A DNA stretch of 64,000 bases from Sphingomonas pseudosanguinis (GTDB lineage: Bacteria; Pseudomonadota; Alphaproteobacteria; Sphingomonadales; Sphingomonadaceae), in the NCBI RefSeq assembly GCF_014196255.1, contig NZ_JACIDH010000015.1:21165-85164 (forward strand), written 5' to 3'. A model generated the notes under the pieces. The model was not told where the DNA came from, did no database searches, and saw nothing but the letters and a program-made list of their open reading frames with translations. Shown piece after piece: positions 8,558 through 16,762 of the stretch (its first letter is position 1; the number at the start of each line of letters is the position of its first letter). Made by a program: the position numbers and the translations under genes.

Positions 8558-9589
8558 TCACGCCTGCGGGCTGTCCCAGCCTTCCAGGACGATCTTGCCC
8601 CGCGTGGTGGCGCTCTCGATGCAGCGGTGCGCCTCGATCAGGTTGGCGGCATTGATCGGTGACAGCGTTTCGGTGGCCGTGGTGCGAATGTGCCCCTCAT
8701 CCACCAGTTCGGCCACCGCGTCCAACAGTCGACCCTGCTCGCCGACGTCCGGTGTGTCGAAGAGTGACCGGGTGAACATTAATTCCCAATGGACCGACAC
8801 CGCCTTGCGCTTGAAGGCGACGATGTCGAGGCTGGCGGGATCGTCGATCAGCGCGAAGCGCCCCTGCGGCGCGATCAGCTCGGCGATATCGGCCAGATGG
8901 CGATCGGTATGGGTGGTCGAGAAGACGAAGGCGGGCGCGCCGATCTCCAGCGTGGCGATCTGCGGTGCCATCGGCCGGGAATGATCGATGACATGATGTG
9001 CGCCGAGGTCGCTCACCCAGTTCTGCGTCTCAGCGCGCGAGGCGGTGGCGATCACGGTCAGGTCGGTCCGGGCCCGCGCGATCTGGATCGCCGCGGAACC
9101 GACACCACCCGCGCCGCCGATGATCAGGATGGCGCGGGCACCGCCAGCCGGCTGGTCGTCGACCTTCAACCGGTCGAACAGGGTTTCCCAGGCCGTGATC
9201 GCCGTTAGCGGCAGCGCCGCCGTCTCCGCGAAGCCGATGCTGCGGGGGCGATGGCCCGCGATGCGTTCGTCGACGAGCTGATATTCCGCATTGCTGCCGT
9301 CGCGCATCAGGTCACCGGCATAGAAGACCTCGTCACCGACCTTGAAGCGGGTGGCTTCCGGGCCGACCGCTTCGACCAAGCCCGCCGCATCCCAGCCAAG
9401 AATGCGCTCCTCGCGCCCGTCGAACGGCGCGGCGCCGGTACGAACCTTCGCATCAACCGGGTTCACCGAGATGGCACGAACTGCAATCAGGATGTCACGC
9501 CCCGTTGGAACGGGCCGTGGCAGCTCTATGTCGATCAGGGCTTCGTCCCGGTCAATCGGGCCGGGCTGGCGATAGGCTATGGCGCGCAT
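8558..9589 (-). CDS. Zinc-type alcohol dehydrogenase-like oxidoreductase (quinone reductase group)
   Basis: 343 residues of the MDR superfamily: a GroES-like N-terminal half (SVNPVDAKVRTG, LGWDAAGLVEAVG) and a Rossmann half with AILIIGGAGGVGSAAIQIAR near residues 150-170. Structural zinc cysteines are absent, which fits the zinc-free quinone oxidoreductase branch. ATG 9589 is chosen because AAGGAG precedes it by nine bases; a GTG at 9613 would add eight residues. The gene is divergent from an HxlR regulator, and such pairs commonly respond to quinones or aldehydes. The substrate is not known. Confidence 0.88.
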   Translation of the reverse strand: MRAIAYRQPGPIDRDEALIDIELPRPVPTGRDILIAVRAISVNPVDAKVRTGAAPFDGREERILGWDAAGLVEAVGPEATRFKVGDEVFYAGDLMRDGSNAEYQLVDERIAGHRPRSIGFAETAALPLTAITAWETLFDRLKVDDQPAGGARAILIIGGAGGVGSAAIQIARARTDLTVIATASRAETQNWVSDLGAHHVIDHSRPMAPQIATLEIGAPAFVFSTTHTDRHLADIAELIAPQGRFALIDDPASLDIVAFKRKAVSVHWELMFTRSLFDTPDVGEQGRLLDAVAELVDEGHIRTTATETLSPINAANLIEAHRCIESATTRGKIVLEGWDSPQA

Positions 9590-9623
9590 GGGTCTTGCTC
9601 CTTCTGCTGACACACGCGAGATA

Positions 9624-9688
9624 GGGACGGTGTCAGCTTATGTCGTAGGCACAAAAAACGCTCATAGTGTCTAAAAGGATACCGTCCC
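9624..9688. promoter_or_regulatory. Inverted repeat in oxidoreductase-hxlR intergenic region
   Basis: GGGACGGT (9624-9631) and its exact complement ACCGTCCC (9681-9688) flank an AT-richer 49-base core that includes TGTCGTAGGCAC and CATAGTGTC. The right arm overlaps the leader of the regulator gene at 9690. It may be an operator for the HxlR protein, but a chance repeat cannot be excluded. Confidence 0.35.
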
Positions 9689-9689
9689 G

Positions 9690-10037
9690 ATGGCGAAAGC
9701 CCGCCACTCCCGCCTCGATTGTACCCCGGGCTGCGCCGTCGAGGCGGCGGTGAGCCTGATCGACGGCAAGTGGAAGGCGGTGATCCTCTACCATCTGCAG
9801 GACGGAACCACGCGCTTCAACGAGTTGCGTCGCCGTGCCGGGGACGTGACGCCGCGCATGCTGACCAACCAGCTGCGCGAGCTGGAGGCCGATGGCCTGA
9901 TCGAGCGCGAGGTCTTCGCTCAGGTGCCGCCGCGGGTAGAATATAGCCTGTCCGATCGCGGCCGATCCCTGTCGCCGATCATCGCGGCGCTCAAGGCTTG
10001 GGGCGATGCGAATATGGACCTCTTCGCGCGGCGATGA
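9690..10037 (+). CDS. HxlR-family transcriptional regulator
   Basis: 115 residues with the single winged-helix layout of HxlR proteins. These are a Cys near the N-terminus in CTPGCAVEAAVSLIDGKWK, then FNELRRRAGDVTPRMLTNQL as recognition segment, and a wing ending VEYSLSDRGRSL. Two cysteines at about residues 11 and 15 could sense redox state or electrophiles, as shown for some HypR/QorR relatives. That function is inference from the divergent quinone-oxidoreductase-like neighbour. An AAGGA ribosome site lies ten bases before the ATG. Confidence 0.92.
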   Translation: MAKARHSRLDCTPGCAVEAAVSLIDGKWKAVILYHLQDGTTRFNELRRRAGDVTPRMLTNQLRELEADGLIEREVFAQVPPRVEYSLSDRGRSLSPIIAALKAWGDANMDLFARR

Positions 10038-10157
10038 TCATCCGACTGATGCGTCGGCGACGTTCGCGGCATTGCTCGAACGGCGTCGTGCTCGGATGTA
10101 AGCCAAGAGATGGGCATGTGGGATAAGCGACGGGTTTCCGACGTTTTCGCACAATAT

Positions 10158-10172
10158 GTTCACATCCTGTTC
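10158..10172 (+). promoter_or_regulatory. LexA (SOS) box of dinB-alkB
   Basis: GTTCACATCCTGTTC matches the alphaproteobacterial LexA consensus GTTC-N7-GTTC exactly. It ends 21 bases before the dinB start, where it would overlap the promoter. It predicts DNA-damage induction of both downstream genes. Confidence 0.88.
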
Positions 10173-10193
10173 TGCATGCGTTAAAAGGTGCGC

Positions 10194-11276
10194 ATGGCGG
10201 TGCGTAAGATCATTCACGTCGACATGGACGCCTTCTTCGCGTCGGTAGAGCAGCGTGACGATCCGTCGCTGCGCGGCAAGCCGGTTGCGGTCGGTCATGC
10301 CGCCGCACGGGGCGTGGTGGCGGCGGCCAGCTACGAGGCGCGTACGTTCGGTGTTCGCTCCGCGTTGCCCTCGGTCACCGCGCTGCGCCGCTGTCCAGAC
10401 CTGATCTTCGTGCCGCCCCGCTTTGAAGTGTATCGCGACGTCTCGCGCCAGATCCATGACGTGTTCGCGCGCTATACCGACCTGATCCAGCCCCTGTCTC
10501 TCGATGAGGCCTATCTCGACGTCACCGCGAACAAGCGCTGCCTGGAAACCGCATGGCTGACTGCCAAGGCGATCCGCGCCGACATTCTTGCGGAGACCGG
10601 CCTGACCGCGTCGGCAGGCATCTCGTACAACAAGTTCCTGGCCAAGCTTGCGTCCGATCACCGCAAGCCCAACGGCCAGTTCGCGGTTACGCCGGACATG
10701 GGCGCCGCCTGGGTCGAGACGCTGCCCGTCAGCCGCTTCCACGGCGTCGGGCCGGTGACGGCGGAGAAGATGAAGCGGCTGGGGATCGAGACCGGGGCTG
10801 ATCTACGCGCTAAGTCGCTGGCGTTCTTGCAGCAGCATTTCGGCAGTTCCGCCGAATGGTATTACGCCATCGCGCGCGGGGAAGATGACCGTCCCGTCAA
10901 TCCGAACCGCGTGCGCAAGTCGTCGGGGTCTGAAACCACGTTCAACCGCGACCTGACCGAACCGGGGGAGATCGAGGCGGGCGCGCTTCGCATGGCCGAC
11001 GACGTCTGGGACTGGTGCGAGGGACGGCAAGCCTTCGGTCGCACCGTCACGGTGAAGGTCAAATACGCCGACTTCCATCAGATCACCCGACGCCGCAGCC
11101 AGCCCGTGGCGGTCACCAATCGCGAAGGCCTGCGCCGCGCGGTGCTCGACCTGATCCGGTCGGTTCTGCCGACCCACAAGGGTATACGACTGGTCGGCGT
11201 AACGGTATCGAACTTCGTCGAGGCCGGGGCAGCGGCACCGACCGAATTGCCGATCTTCGCGGAGGCGGCGGCGTGA
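10194..11276 (+). CDS. dinB: DNA polymerase IV (Y family)
   Basis: 360 residues. The start IIHVDMDAFFASVEQ carries the first metal ligand (D10), and SLDEAYLDVT carries D104 and E105. The thumb helix-hairpin-helix GVGPVTAEKMKRLGI and the little-finger domain follow in the usual order. It copies past damaged bases with low fidelity. The start is ATG 10194, with AAAAGG five bases before it; a GTG at 10188 is less likely. The gene has a perfect LexA box upstream and overlaps the AlkB gene by one base. The C-terminus is short, with no recognisable clamp-binding motif. Confidence 0.95.
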   Translation: MAVRKIIHVDMDAFFASVEQRDDPSLRGKPVAVGHAAARGVVAAASYEARTFGVRSALPSVTALRRCPDLIFVPPRFEVYRDVSRQIHDVFARYTDLIQPLSLDEAYLDVTANKRCLETAWLTAKAIRADILAETGLTASAGISYNKFLAKLASDHRKPNGQFAVTPDMGAAWVETLPVSRFHGVGPVTAEKMKRLGIETGADLRAKSLAFLQQHFGSSAEWYYAIARGEDDRPVNPNRVRKSSGSETTFNRDLTEPGEIEAGALRMADDVWDWCEGRQAFGRTVTVKVKYADFHQITRRRSQPVAVTNREGLRRAVLDLIRSVLPTHKGIRLVGVTVSNFVEAGAAAPTELPIFAEAAA

Positions 11277-11836
11277 TGCTTGAGCTCTTTGACGCGCCGC
11301 TCCTGCCGGGGCTCGCCACGCGAGCGAACCTGATCACCGCGGACGAGGAGCACATGCTGATCGACCGGATCGATGCGACCGGCCTCGAACCCTTCCGCTT
11401 CCAAGGCTGGACGGGCAAACGCCTGACGACGTCCTTCGGATGGAGTTACGACTTCGAGGTCGGGCGCCCGAAGGATGCGCCACCGATGCCGGATTGGCTT
11501 CTCCCCATCCGCGATAGGGCCGCCGATTTCGCCGGGCTCGCGCCCGAGACGCTGATCCAGGCGCTGCTCATCCGCTACGACCCCGGTGCAGGGATCGGCT
11601 GGCATCGCGATCGGCCCATCTACGGCCATGTCCTCGGCATCTCCCTCGGCGAACCGGCGACGATGCGCTTCCGGCGGCGGCGCGCTGACGGCTTCGACCG
11701 CGCGTCGTTGCCGCTCGACCCGCGGGGCGGCTATCATATGAGCGGACCAGCCCGCCACGACTGGGAGCACAGCATCGCGCCGATGGAACATCTGCGCTGG
11801 TCAATCACCTTCCGCAGTCTGGCGGAGCATCGGTGA
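11276..11836 (+). CDS. AlkB-like 2-oxoglutarate/Fe(II) dioxygenase
   Basis: 186 residues. The iron site is complete: H110 and D112 in GWHRDRP, and H165 in HDWEHS. The 2-oxoglutarate arginines are in RWSITFR (174-180). Relatives remove alkyl groups from DNA or RNA bases by oxidative demethylation. The ATG overlaps the dinB stop (TGATG), so the two are cotranslated and share the SOS box at 10158. That pairing supports a DNA-repair role. The open frame starting at 11015 runs through dinB and is not used. Confidence 0.9.
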   Translation: MLELFDAPLLPGLATRANLITADEEHMLIDRIDATGLEPFRFQGWTGKRLTTSFGWSYDFEVGRPKDAPPMPDWLLPIRDRAADFAGLAPETLIQALLIRYDPGAGIGWHRDRPIYGHVLGISLGEPATMRFRRRRADGFDRASLPLDPRGGYHMSGPARHDWEHSIAPMEHLRWSITFRSLAEHR

Positions 11837-12219
11837 TCGACGGCAAGGAGTTTACTGCCGCCATCTTCATGATCGACGATCAAGGGCGTTGTTGACTCCC
11901 GTGGGGGCGCCGTGGAGCTCTTGGTATCCGCGTGCGGCAGGTGTCGACCAACTTAAGCCGTTCTCCGGCATATGGTTAACCGGACACTCCCGTCCGAGGC
12001 AACACACCGGATCAAGGCCGATGGCGCGATCGGTTGCCAGTCGATGTAGGGGTGGGAGATCCTTGGTCGCGCACGCTCACTCGGGATCGATCCAGGCCAA
12101 TGCCAACTTATGACTCGGGTCCAGATAACTGAGAAAGGCTTGCCAGACGCCAAAATGGCAGTTCGTGATGGCGCAACGGTTATCGACCTCGCTATGAACG
12201 GTGAAACGGGGGATCGGTC
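11837..12219. other. Intergenic stretch before the GHKL ATPase gene
   Basis: No convincing full-length gene. It holds the left copy of a 21-base direct repeat (11943-11963) and a possible 37-residue open frame reaching into the next gene (listed separately). A minus-strand open frame at 11953-12153 has no ribosome site or family features. Confidence 0.5.
11943..11963 (+). repeat. Direct repeat, left copy, flanking GHKL gene
   Basis: GTCGACCAACTTAAGCCGTT plus C matches 14322-14342 at 20 of 21 bases in the same orientation. The two copies bracket the GHKL ATPase gene. A few upstream bases (GGCAG) are also shared. They could be ends of an inserted segment or a dispersed intergenic repeat. Confidence 0.55.
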
Positions 12220-12223
12220 ATGA
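12110..12223 (+). CDS. Possible small open frame coupled to GHKL gene
   Basis: ATG at 12110 opens 37 codons (MTRVQITEKG...NGETGDRS) whose TGA overlaps the ATG of the GHKL gene. An internal ATG at 12155 would give 22 residues. The ATGA overlap is the main support; no good ribosome site precedes 12110. It may be a short leader that couples translation, or chance. I recognise no family. Confidence 0.25.
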   Translation: MTRVQITEKGLPDAKMAVRDGATVIDLAMNGETGDRS

Positions 12224-14148
12224 CGTCACAGGAAACTTTATACGCGTTCGACCGGCGCTTTCTCGATCGCCATGCCGGTCCCATCATCTCCGATCTCTCA
12301 GTCGCCATTGTCGAGTTGGTGGCGAACGCCTGGGATGCCTATGCCACCACAGTCGATATCACCTGGCCAACCGCCGACGGCGAGCGCAGGTTTGCTATTA
12401 AGGACAACGGCCGTGGCATGACTGCCGCGCAATTTGAACAGCGTTGGGGGGTGTTCGACTATAATCGCGTGGCGGCCGAGGGCGAATATGTCTCGCCCCC
12501 GCCCGAGTTGGAGACGCTTGCACCGCGTCGAGCCTATGGCCGCAACGGACGCGGACGCCATGGCGGCTTCGCCTTCTCCAACCCCTACGAGATCACCGTC
12601 GAAGCGGGCGGCGAGCAGGTAACCTATCGTGTGTCACGCGGCGGGCTGCGCCCGTTTGATTGGGAGCTAGTCAAGCGCGAACCGAGCCCCGGGCACGGGG
12701 TCGAGATCAAGGCCGTTGAGTCGACCCGGTTGCGGCTCAGCGCCGCTGATATTCGCGAGGTGCTCGGCACCCGCTTCCTCACCGATCCAAACTTCCGGGT
12801 CTTCGTCGATGGTCAGGCCGTGACCTTCGACGATATTCCGCGCGATTTTCTGCGCGAGAGCTTCGTGGATATCCCCGACGTCGGCCGTGCGACCATACTG
12901 ATGATTGAGTCCCAGCGCGCTGATCGCAGCACCCGCCAGCATGGCATTGCCTGGCACGTGAACAATCGGCTGGTCGGCATTTGCGGCTGGCGCAGCACCG
13001 ATTATGAACGCGTGCTCGACGGTCGATCCAGTGAGGCGAAGCGGTTCACCTTCATAGTCTTCGCCGACTTTCTCGCTGACACCGATGCGGTTCTGCCCGA
13101 CTGGTCCGGATTCCAGCAAAGCCATCCCGCCTGGCAACAGACCCAGATTGCTGTCCAGGACAAGATCCGCGAGGAAATCTCCGCATTTCATTCGGAACGG
13201 CGCCGAGAGGTTAAGGACGCGGTCCGTGAGCGCTATGCCTCTACCGTTACTCAGATCACGCCGATCGCGCGCGAGCGCTGGAACAGCTTCGTCGACCAAG
13301 TCACCGACAGTTGTCCAGGAATTTCATCCGATCAGATCGAGCAGGTTGCTGGCATCCTCGCCAATCTAGAAGCGTCGTCATCGCAATATAGCTTACTTGC
13401 GAAGCTGCATTCCCTTCAGCCTGGGGAACTCGATCAACTCGACGGTATTCTCTCCGATTGGAGCGTCGCGACCGCGAAGCTCGCGCTTGATGAGATTCAG
13501 AGCCGGCTCAAACTTATTCATGAGCTGCACGATAAGCTCCGCGACGAGCGGGCCGACGAGGTGCGCGAACTGCAGCCGCTCATCGAGCGGAGCCTTTGGG
13601 TGTTCGGTCCCGAGTTCGAAAGCATTGAATTCACATCCAACCGAGGCATGTCCACCGTGATAAAGACCCTGCTCGGCGGCTCCGCGCAGGGCAGCCTCAA
13701 CCGCCCCGACTTCGTTATCTTGCCTGACGGGAGCGTCGGCCTGTTCGCGCGGCCTGCCTTTGACGACCAGCATGAGGTTATTGGCGTGGCGCATCTGGTG
13801 GTGGTCGAATTGAAGCGGCCGGGAATTCCGATCGGGATGGATCAGAAGAACCAGGCGTGGAAATATGTCGTTGAGTTGCAGTCCCACGGGCTCATCGATG
13901 ATGCAACGCGGGTGACTTGCTTTGTGATGGGTTCGAAGCTCACCCCGCGCGAAGGCGTTCGCGAGGAAGGCCGCACGAAGATCATACCCATGGCTTACGA
14001 GACGTTTATCCGCCGGGCCGAAACGCGCATGTTGAACCTCTACGCGCGTCTTTCGGAGGCCCCGTTTCTTCGGGAGGCTGGCGTTGACGCCGCAGCATTC
14101 GTCGCGGATCCCATCACGCGCCAACCGGGGCTCGGACTGTCGGCGTGA
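12220..14148 (+). CDS. GHKL ATPase with C-terminal PD-(D/E)XK-like nuclease (paraMORC-like)
   Basis: 642 residues, cytosolic. The N-terminal GHKL ATPase motifs are complete: E32, N36 and D39 in VELVANAWDAY; D62-x-G64-x-G66 in KDNGRGMT; and GRNGRGRHGGF at 107-117. A central region of about 300-480 is helical and charged, likely coiled coil. The C-terminal part has a PD-(D/E)XK pattern: PD at 496-497, ELK at 530-532 and Q545. MORC/MutL-like ATPases next to restriction systems are known from comparative genomics as paraMORCs. Here the neighbour is hsdRMS-mrr, convergent. A role in phage or plasmid defence is inferred: nucleotide-gated DNA clamping followed by cleavage. The start overlaps a small upstream frame. 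Both ends of the gene are bracketed by a 21-base repeat. Confidence 0.8.
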   Translation: MTSQETLYAFDRRFLDRHAGPIISDLSVAIVELVANAWDAYATTVDITWPTADGERRFAIKDNGRGMTAAQFEQRWGVFDYNRVAAEGEYVSPPPELETLAPRRAYGRNGRGRHGGFAFSNPYEITVEAGGEQVTYRVSRGGLRPFDWELVKREPSPGHGVEIKAVESTRLRLSAADIREVLGTRFLTDPNFRVFVDGQAVTFDDIPRDFLRESFVDIPDVGRATILMIESQRADRSTRQHGIAWHVNNRLVGICGWRSTDYERVLDGRSSEAKRFTFIVFADFLADTDAVLPDWSGFQQSHPAWQQTQIAVQDKIREEISAFHSERRREVKDAVRERYASTVTQITPIARERWNSFVDQVTDSCPGISSDQIEQVAGILANLEASSSQYSLLAKLHSLQPGELDQLDGILSDWSVATAKLALDEIQSRLKLIHELHDKLRDERADEVRELQPLIERSLWVFGPEFESIEFTSNRGMSTVIKTLLGGSAQGSLNRPDFVILPDGSVGLFARPAFDDQHEVIGVAHLVVVELKRPGIPIGMDQKNQAWKYVVELQSHGLIDDATRVTCFVMGSKLTPREGVREEGRTKIIPMAYETFIRRAETRMLNLYARLSEAPFLREAGVDAAAFVADPITRQPGLGLSA

Positions 14149-14562
14149 CACTGGCGGAAAGCCGTGCCGTATAAATAGAAAGGGAACGTCTTAATAGCGG
14201 GCTACCTTCGATGGTCGTGAGCATTGCTCCGCGACACCCGCTTCGATCAAGTAAAACTGTTTAGCTGAGCCAGTAGTAGCGGGGTCATTGTCCCACGATC
14301 CGGCGTTCGCTTCCGGCAGCAGTCGACCAAATTAAGCCGTTCCGGTATCCGCGCCAGAACGTCTGCTCCTGCCGAAACCTGCCATTACCGCTTCATTGAG
14401 CAGATCGGCAGCAGCGCGCCCCATGCTGGCCGCTCCTTTGAACAGGTCCCATTTTAGACCCTACCATCCCCGGAACTTTGGCGCCTACCGCCCCGAAGGA
14501 CCGGGTATATGTTAACCGTCCATTCGCGGCGTACAACGATCAATGGCTCTTCTGAGCAAGAC
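14149..14562. other. Intergenic stretch between GHKL and mrr genes
   Basis: Convergent 3' ends with no gene seen. It contains the right copy of the 21-base direct repeat (14322-14342). Near 14503 is TATATGTTAACCG, which loosely resembles TATGGTTAACCGG just after the left repeat. The stretch looks like degraded mobile or intergenic remnants. Confidence 0.5.
14322..14342 (+). repeat. Direct repeat, right copy
   Basis: Same orientation as 11943-11963 with one difference (A for C at the tenth base). Separation of the two copies is 2379 bases, enclosing the whole GHKL gene. Confidence 0.55.
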
Positions 14563-15489
14563 CTACAAAGCGATATCCTCCGCGAAGAAATCCTCGTCGA
14601 GCCGCTTGAACTCGATCTTACGGCTTACGCGGACGCCCACGCCATATTCTATCATTAGGTCAGTCAGCCGATCCCCATCGATCAGGATGACGCGCTGGGC
14701 GAGGTGTTTGACATAATCACGCGCCTGGCTGCTGAAAGTGGAGGTGGTGACGAACACGCCCTTGGTGGCACCATGGCCGACCAGACTGCCGACGAAGGCC
14801 TGAACATCGGGACGGCCGACCGTCGTGTCGGCATAGCGTTTGGCCTGCACATAGACCCGGTCCAACCCCAGCCTGTCTTCGTTGATAACGCCGTCCACGC
14901 CGCCGTCGCCCGAACGGCCGAGTTGGGTGGCTGCGTTCTTTTGCGATCCGCCATAGCCCATTGCGATCAGCAGATCGACGATCAGTTGCTCGAAAAAGGC
15001 TGGCGTGTTCTGGACGGTGCGTTCCAGCAGTTCCGCGCGTAGGGCCGATTGCACCGCTTGATAGGCCGCTTCAATCTGCTCCTCCGGTGTGCCAGTTTCG
15101 GCTAACGGGGCGATGGCAGCGGGCGCGACATCATCGTCAACGGACTTCTGACCGCTGTAAAATTCGCGAAAGCCCTCATAGTCCTTCAGTTCGTTCACGC
15201 CGATGCGCGCGGGATTGGACGCCAGCAATGCCCGCCCCGCTTCGGTCGCGATGAAACGGCCCCGCTTCGGTGAGGCGACAAGGCCTGCCTTGGACATATA
15301 GAATTTTGCCCAATGGATGCGGTTATGTAGCAGGCGCTGCCGCCCGCTGGGCAGCATCTCTTCGCGCTCGTCCGCGCTGAGGCCGAGATCATCGGCAATG
15401 CGTTCGGCGGCATCGGCCACGCGCTGTTCGCCAGTGGCGGCGAGGCGCAGGACCGGCAGCATCAATGTCTGGTAATCAGGAATGGCCAT
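14563..15489 (-). CDS. mrr: Mrr-type restriction endonuclease
   Basis: 308 residues. The N-terminal Mrr_N-like winged helix (about 5-95) is followed by a Mrr_cat nuclease core. That core has E167 in FFEQLIVDLL, D199 in GDGGVDGVI, and Q215-x-K217 in VYVQAKRY. This is the PD-(D/E)XK variant of Mrr, which in E. coli cuts DNA bearing foreign methylation. Here it follows hsdS by five bases, so it is the last gene of the hsdR-M-S operon. An enzyme that attacks methylated DNA next to a methylase implies it tolerates the HsdM mark. The reading frame is intact. Confidence 0.92.
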   Translation of the reverse strand: MAIPDYQTLMLPVLRLAATGEQRVADAAERIADDLGLSADEREEMLPSGRQRLLHNRIHWAKFYMSKAGLVASPKRGRFIATEAGRALLASNPARIGVNELKDYEGFREFYSGQKSVDDDVAPAAIAPLAETGTPEEQIEAAYQAVQSALRAELLERTVQNTPAFFEQLIVDLLIAMGYGGSQKNAATQLGRSGDGGVDGVINEDRLGLDRVYVQAKRYADTTVGRPDVQAFVGSLVGHGATKGVFVTTSTFSSQARDYVKHLAQRVILIDGDRLTDLMIEYGVGVRVSRKIEFKRLDEDFFAEDIAL

Positions 15490-15493
15490 GGGA

Positions 15494-16762
15494 TCAGGCC
15501 GCCTTTTTACGACCGCGCTTGGCCTTTGGCGCAGTAGCGCGTTCTGTCCGGATGCGGTCGAGCAAGGCGCTGGCGGGTTCGTCAGCGGGGTCTTGCGGCA
15601 CCAGCTCGCCCTTGAAGGCCTTGACCAACACCGATTGATCGAGGTGGTCGATCAGCTTGCAAGCGCTAGTCGCGTCGGAGGCTATACGGTCAACCCAATT
15701 GAGGGCCATTTCGACCAAGCGAACTAATTCACGTTGCTCCTCGATGGCCGGGACCGGGAACGTCAGGGCATTCAGGGTTGTCTGATTTATGTAGGGCTGA
15801 CCGCTACCGCCTGCCAATTGATTTAAATTGGCATTCCTGAAAAATAGCACAGCATATGACAGATCAATCTGATCGGACACTGAGCGGGCAAAGATAGCAT
15901 TATCGGTGATCCATGCAGGCCCCGATGAAAAATGGACATTGCCGCACTGTGCTCCAACGCGACCGACAACCAACGTAGGAAAATCGATCAGAGCTTCGTT
16001 GTGGTAGCCACCAACTCCATTGCCACCGATCACGGGAACGTCGCCAGCGACTTGGCGCTTACTGGGCAAGTTCTTACCACTCGACCAAGTGAAGTAAGCG
16101 GAAGGATTTGCCGATTTCCATTCGCTTTTGTGATGGTGTTTTGCACGCCATTCGCACGTCAAATCGCCCCGGAAGGCGGCAGCGAGGATGGCCTGTTTGT
16201 ATTTCTCGACGAGGCGGGGGATGTGGTTGAGATGGTCGCGGGCGCGTCTGGATTTGCCGGTGAGGCTGTCGATCTTCGCCATGATCCGTCGCTGTTCGGC
16301 AAGCGGCGGCACTGGAATGGTCGCGCTAGCAACGTCCTTGTCGGAAACGGCGGGGTACATAGTCCCGTCCTGCGCGGCCGACAGCTCATTTACGAACGGA
16401 TCGGAGGAAACCCAACGGAACAGATAGGTTGCATCAACGGCACCGCTAGGCCGCAGAACCGCTATGCCGGTTGAAGTCAGCTCGCCGCTTAACTCGGCGG
16501 GGACCAGCGCGATATTCTTCAGATAGGTCCGCACAGTAGAAAAAAGGGTGTCGTCGGCCTGTATGACTCGCCGTGCCCGCGACGGCGCCTCCTTTCCAGT
16601 AAAGGACTTGGGATCGGCAATCGTCTGGCTTTTATTATCGATCGAGCCGATATCGACGTAACGGAAGGTTTGATCTGGAATTTTCGTAGGGTCGATGCTG
16701 ACGAATGCGGTAGTGACATCGGCTATCGTCGCTTCTTCCCATCCTTGCGGCATATTGCTCAT
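15494..16762 (-). CDS. hsdS: Type I restriction-modification specificity subunit
   Basis: 422 residues with two target-recognition domains (about 1-150 and 210-350). Each is followed by a conserved helix region: PPLAEQRRIMAKIDSL and PAIEEQRELVRLVEMAL. Both helices end with the repeated LAAAFRGDL / LVKAFKGEL pattern. The two domains read the two halves of a split DNA target. The ATG overlaps the hsdM stop (ATGA). Base composition in the second recognition domain is more AT-rich than the neighbours, as is usual for this rapidly exchanged gene. The target sequence cannot be read from the protein. Confidence 0.93.
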   Translation of the reverse strand: MSNMPQGWEEATIADVTTAFVSIDPTKIPDQTFRYVDIGSIDNKSQTIADPKSFTGKEAPSRARRVIQADDTLFSTVRTYLKNIALVPAELSGELTSTGIAVLRPSGAVDATYLFRWVSSDPFVNELSAAQDGTMYPAVSDKDVASATIPVPPLAEQRRIMAKIDSLTGKSRRARDHLNHIPRLVEKYKQAILAAAFRGDLTCEWRAKHHHKSEWKSANPSAYFTWSSGKNLPSKRQVAGDVPVIGGNGVGGYHNEALIDFPTLVVGRVGAQCGNVHFSSGPAWITDNAIFARSVSDQIDLSYAVLFFRNANLNQLAGGSGQPYINQTTLNALTFPVPAIEEQRELVRLVEMALNWVDRIASDATSACKLIDHLDQSVLVKAFKGELVPQDPADEPASALLDRIRTERATAPKAKRGRKKAA

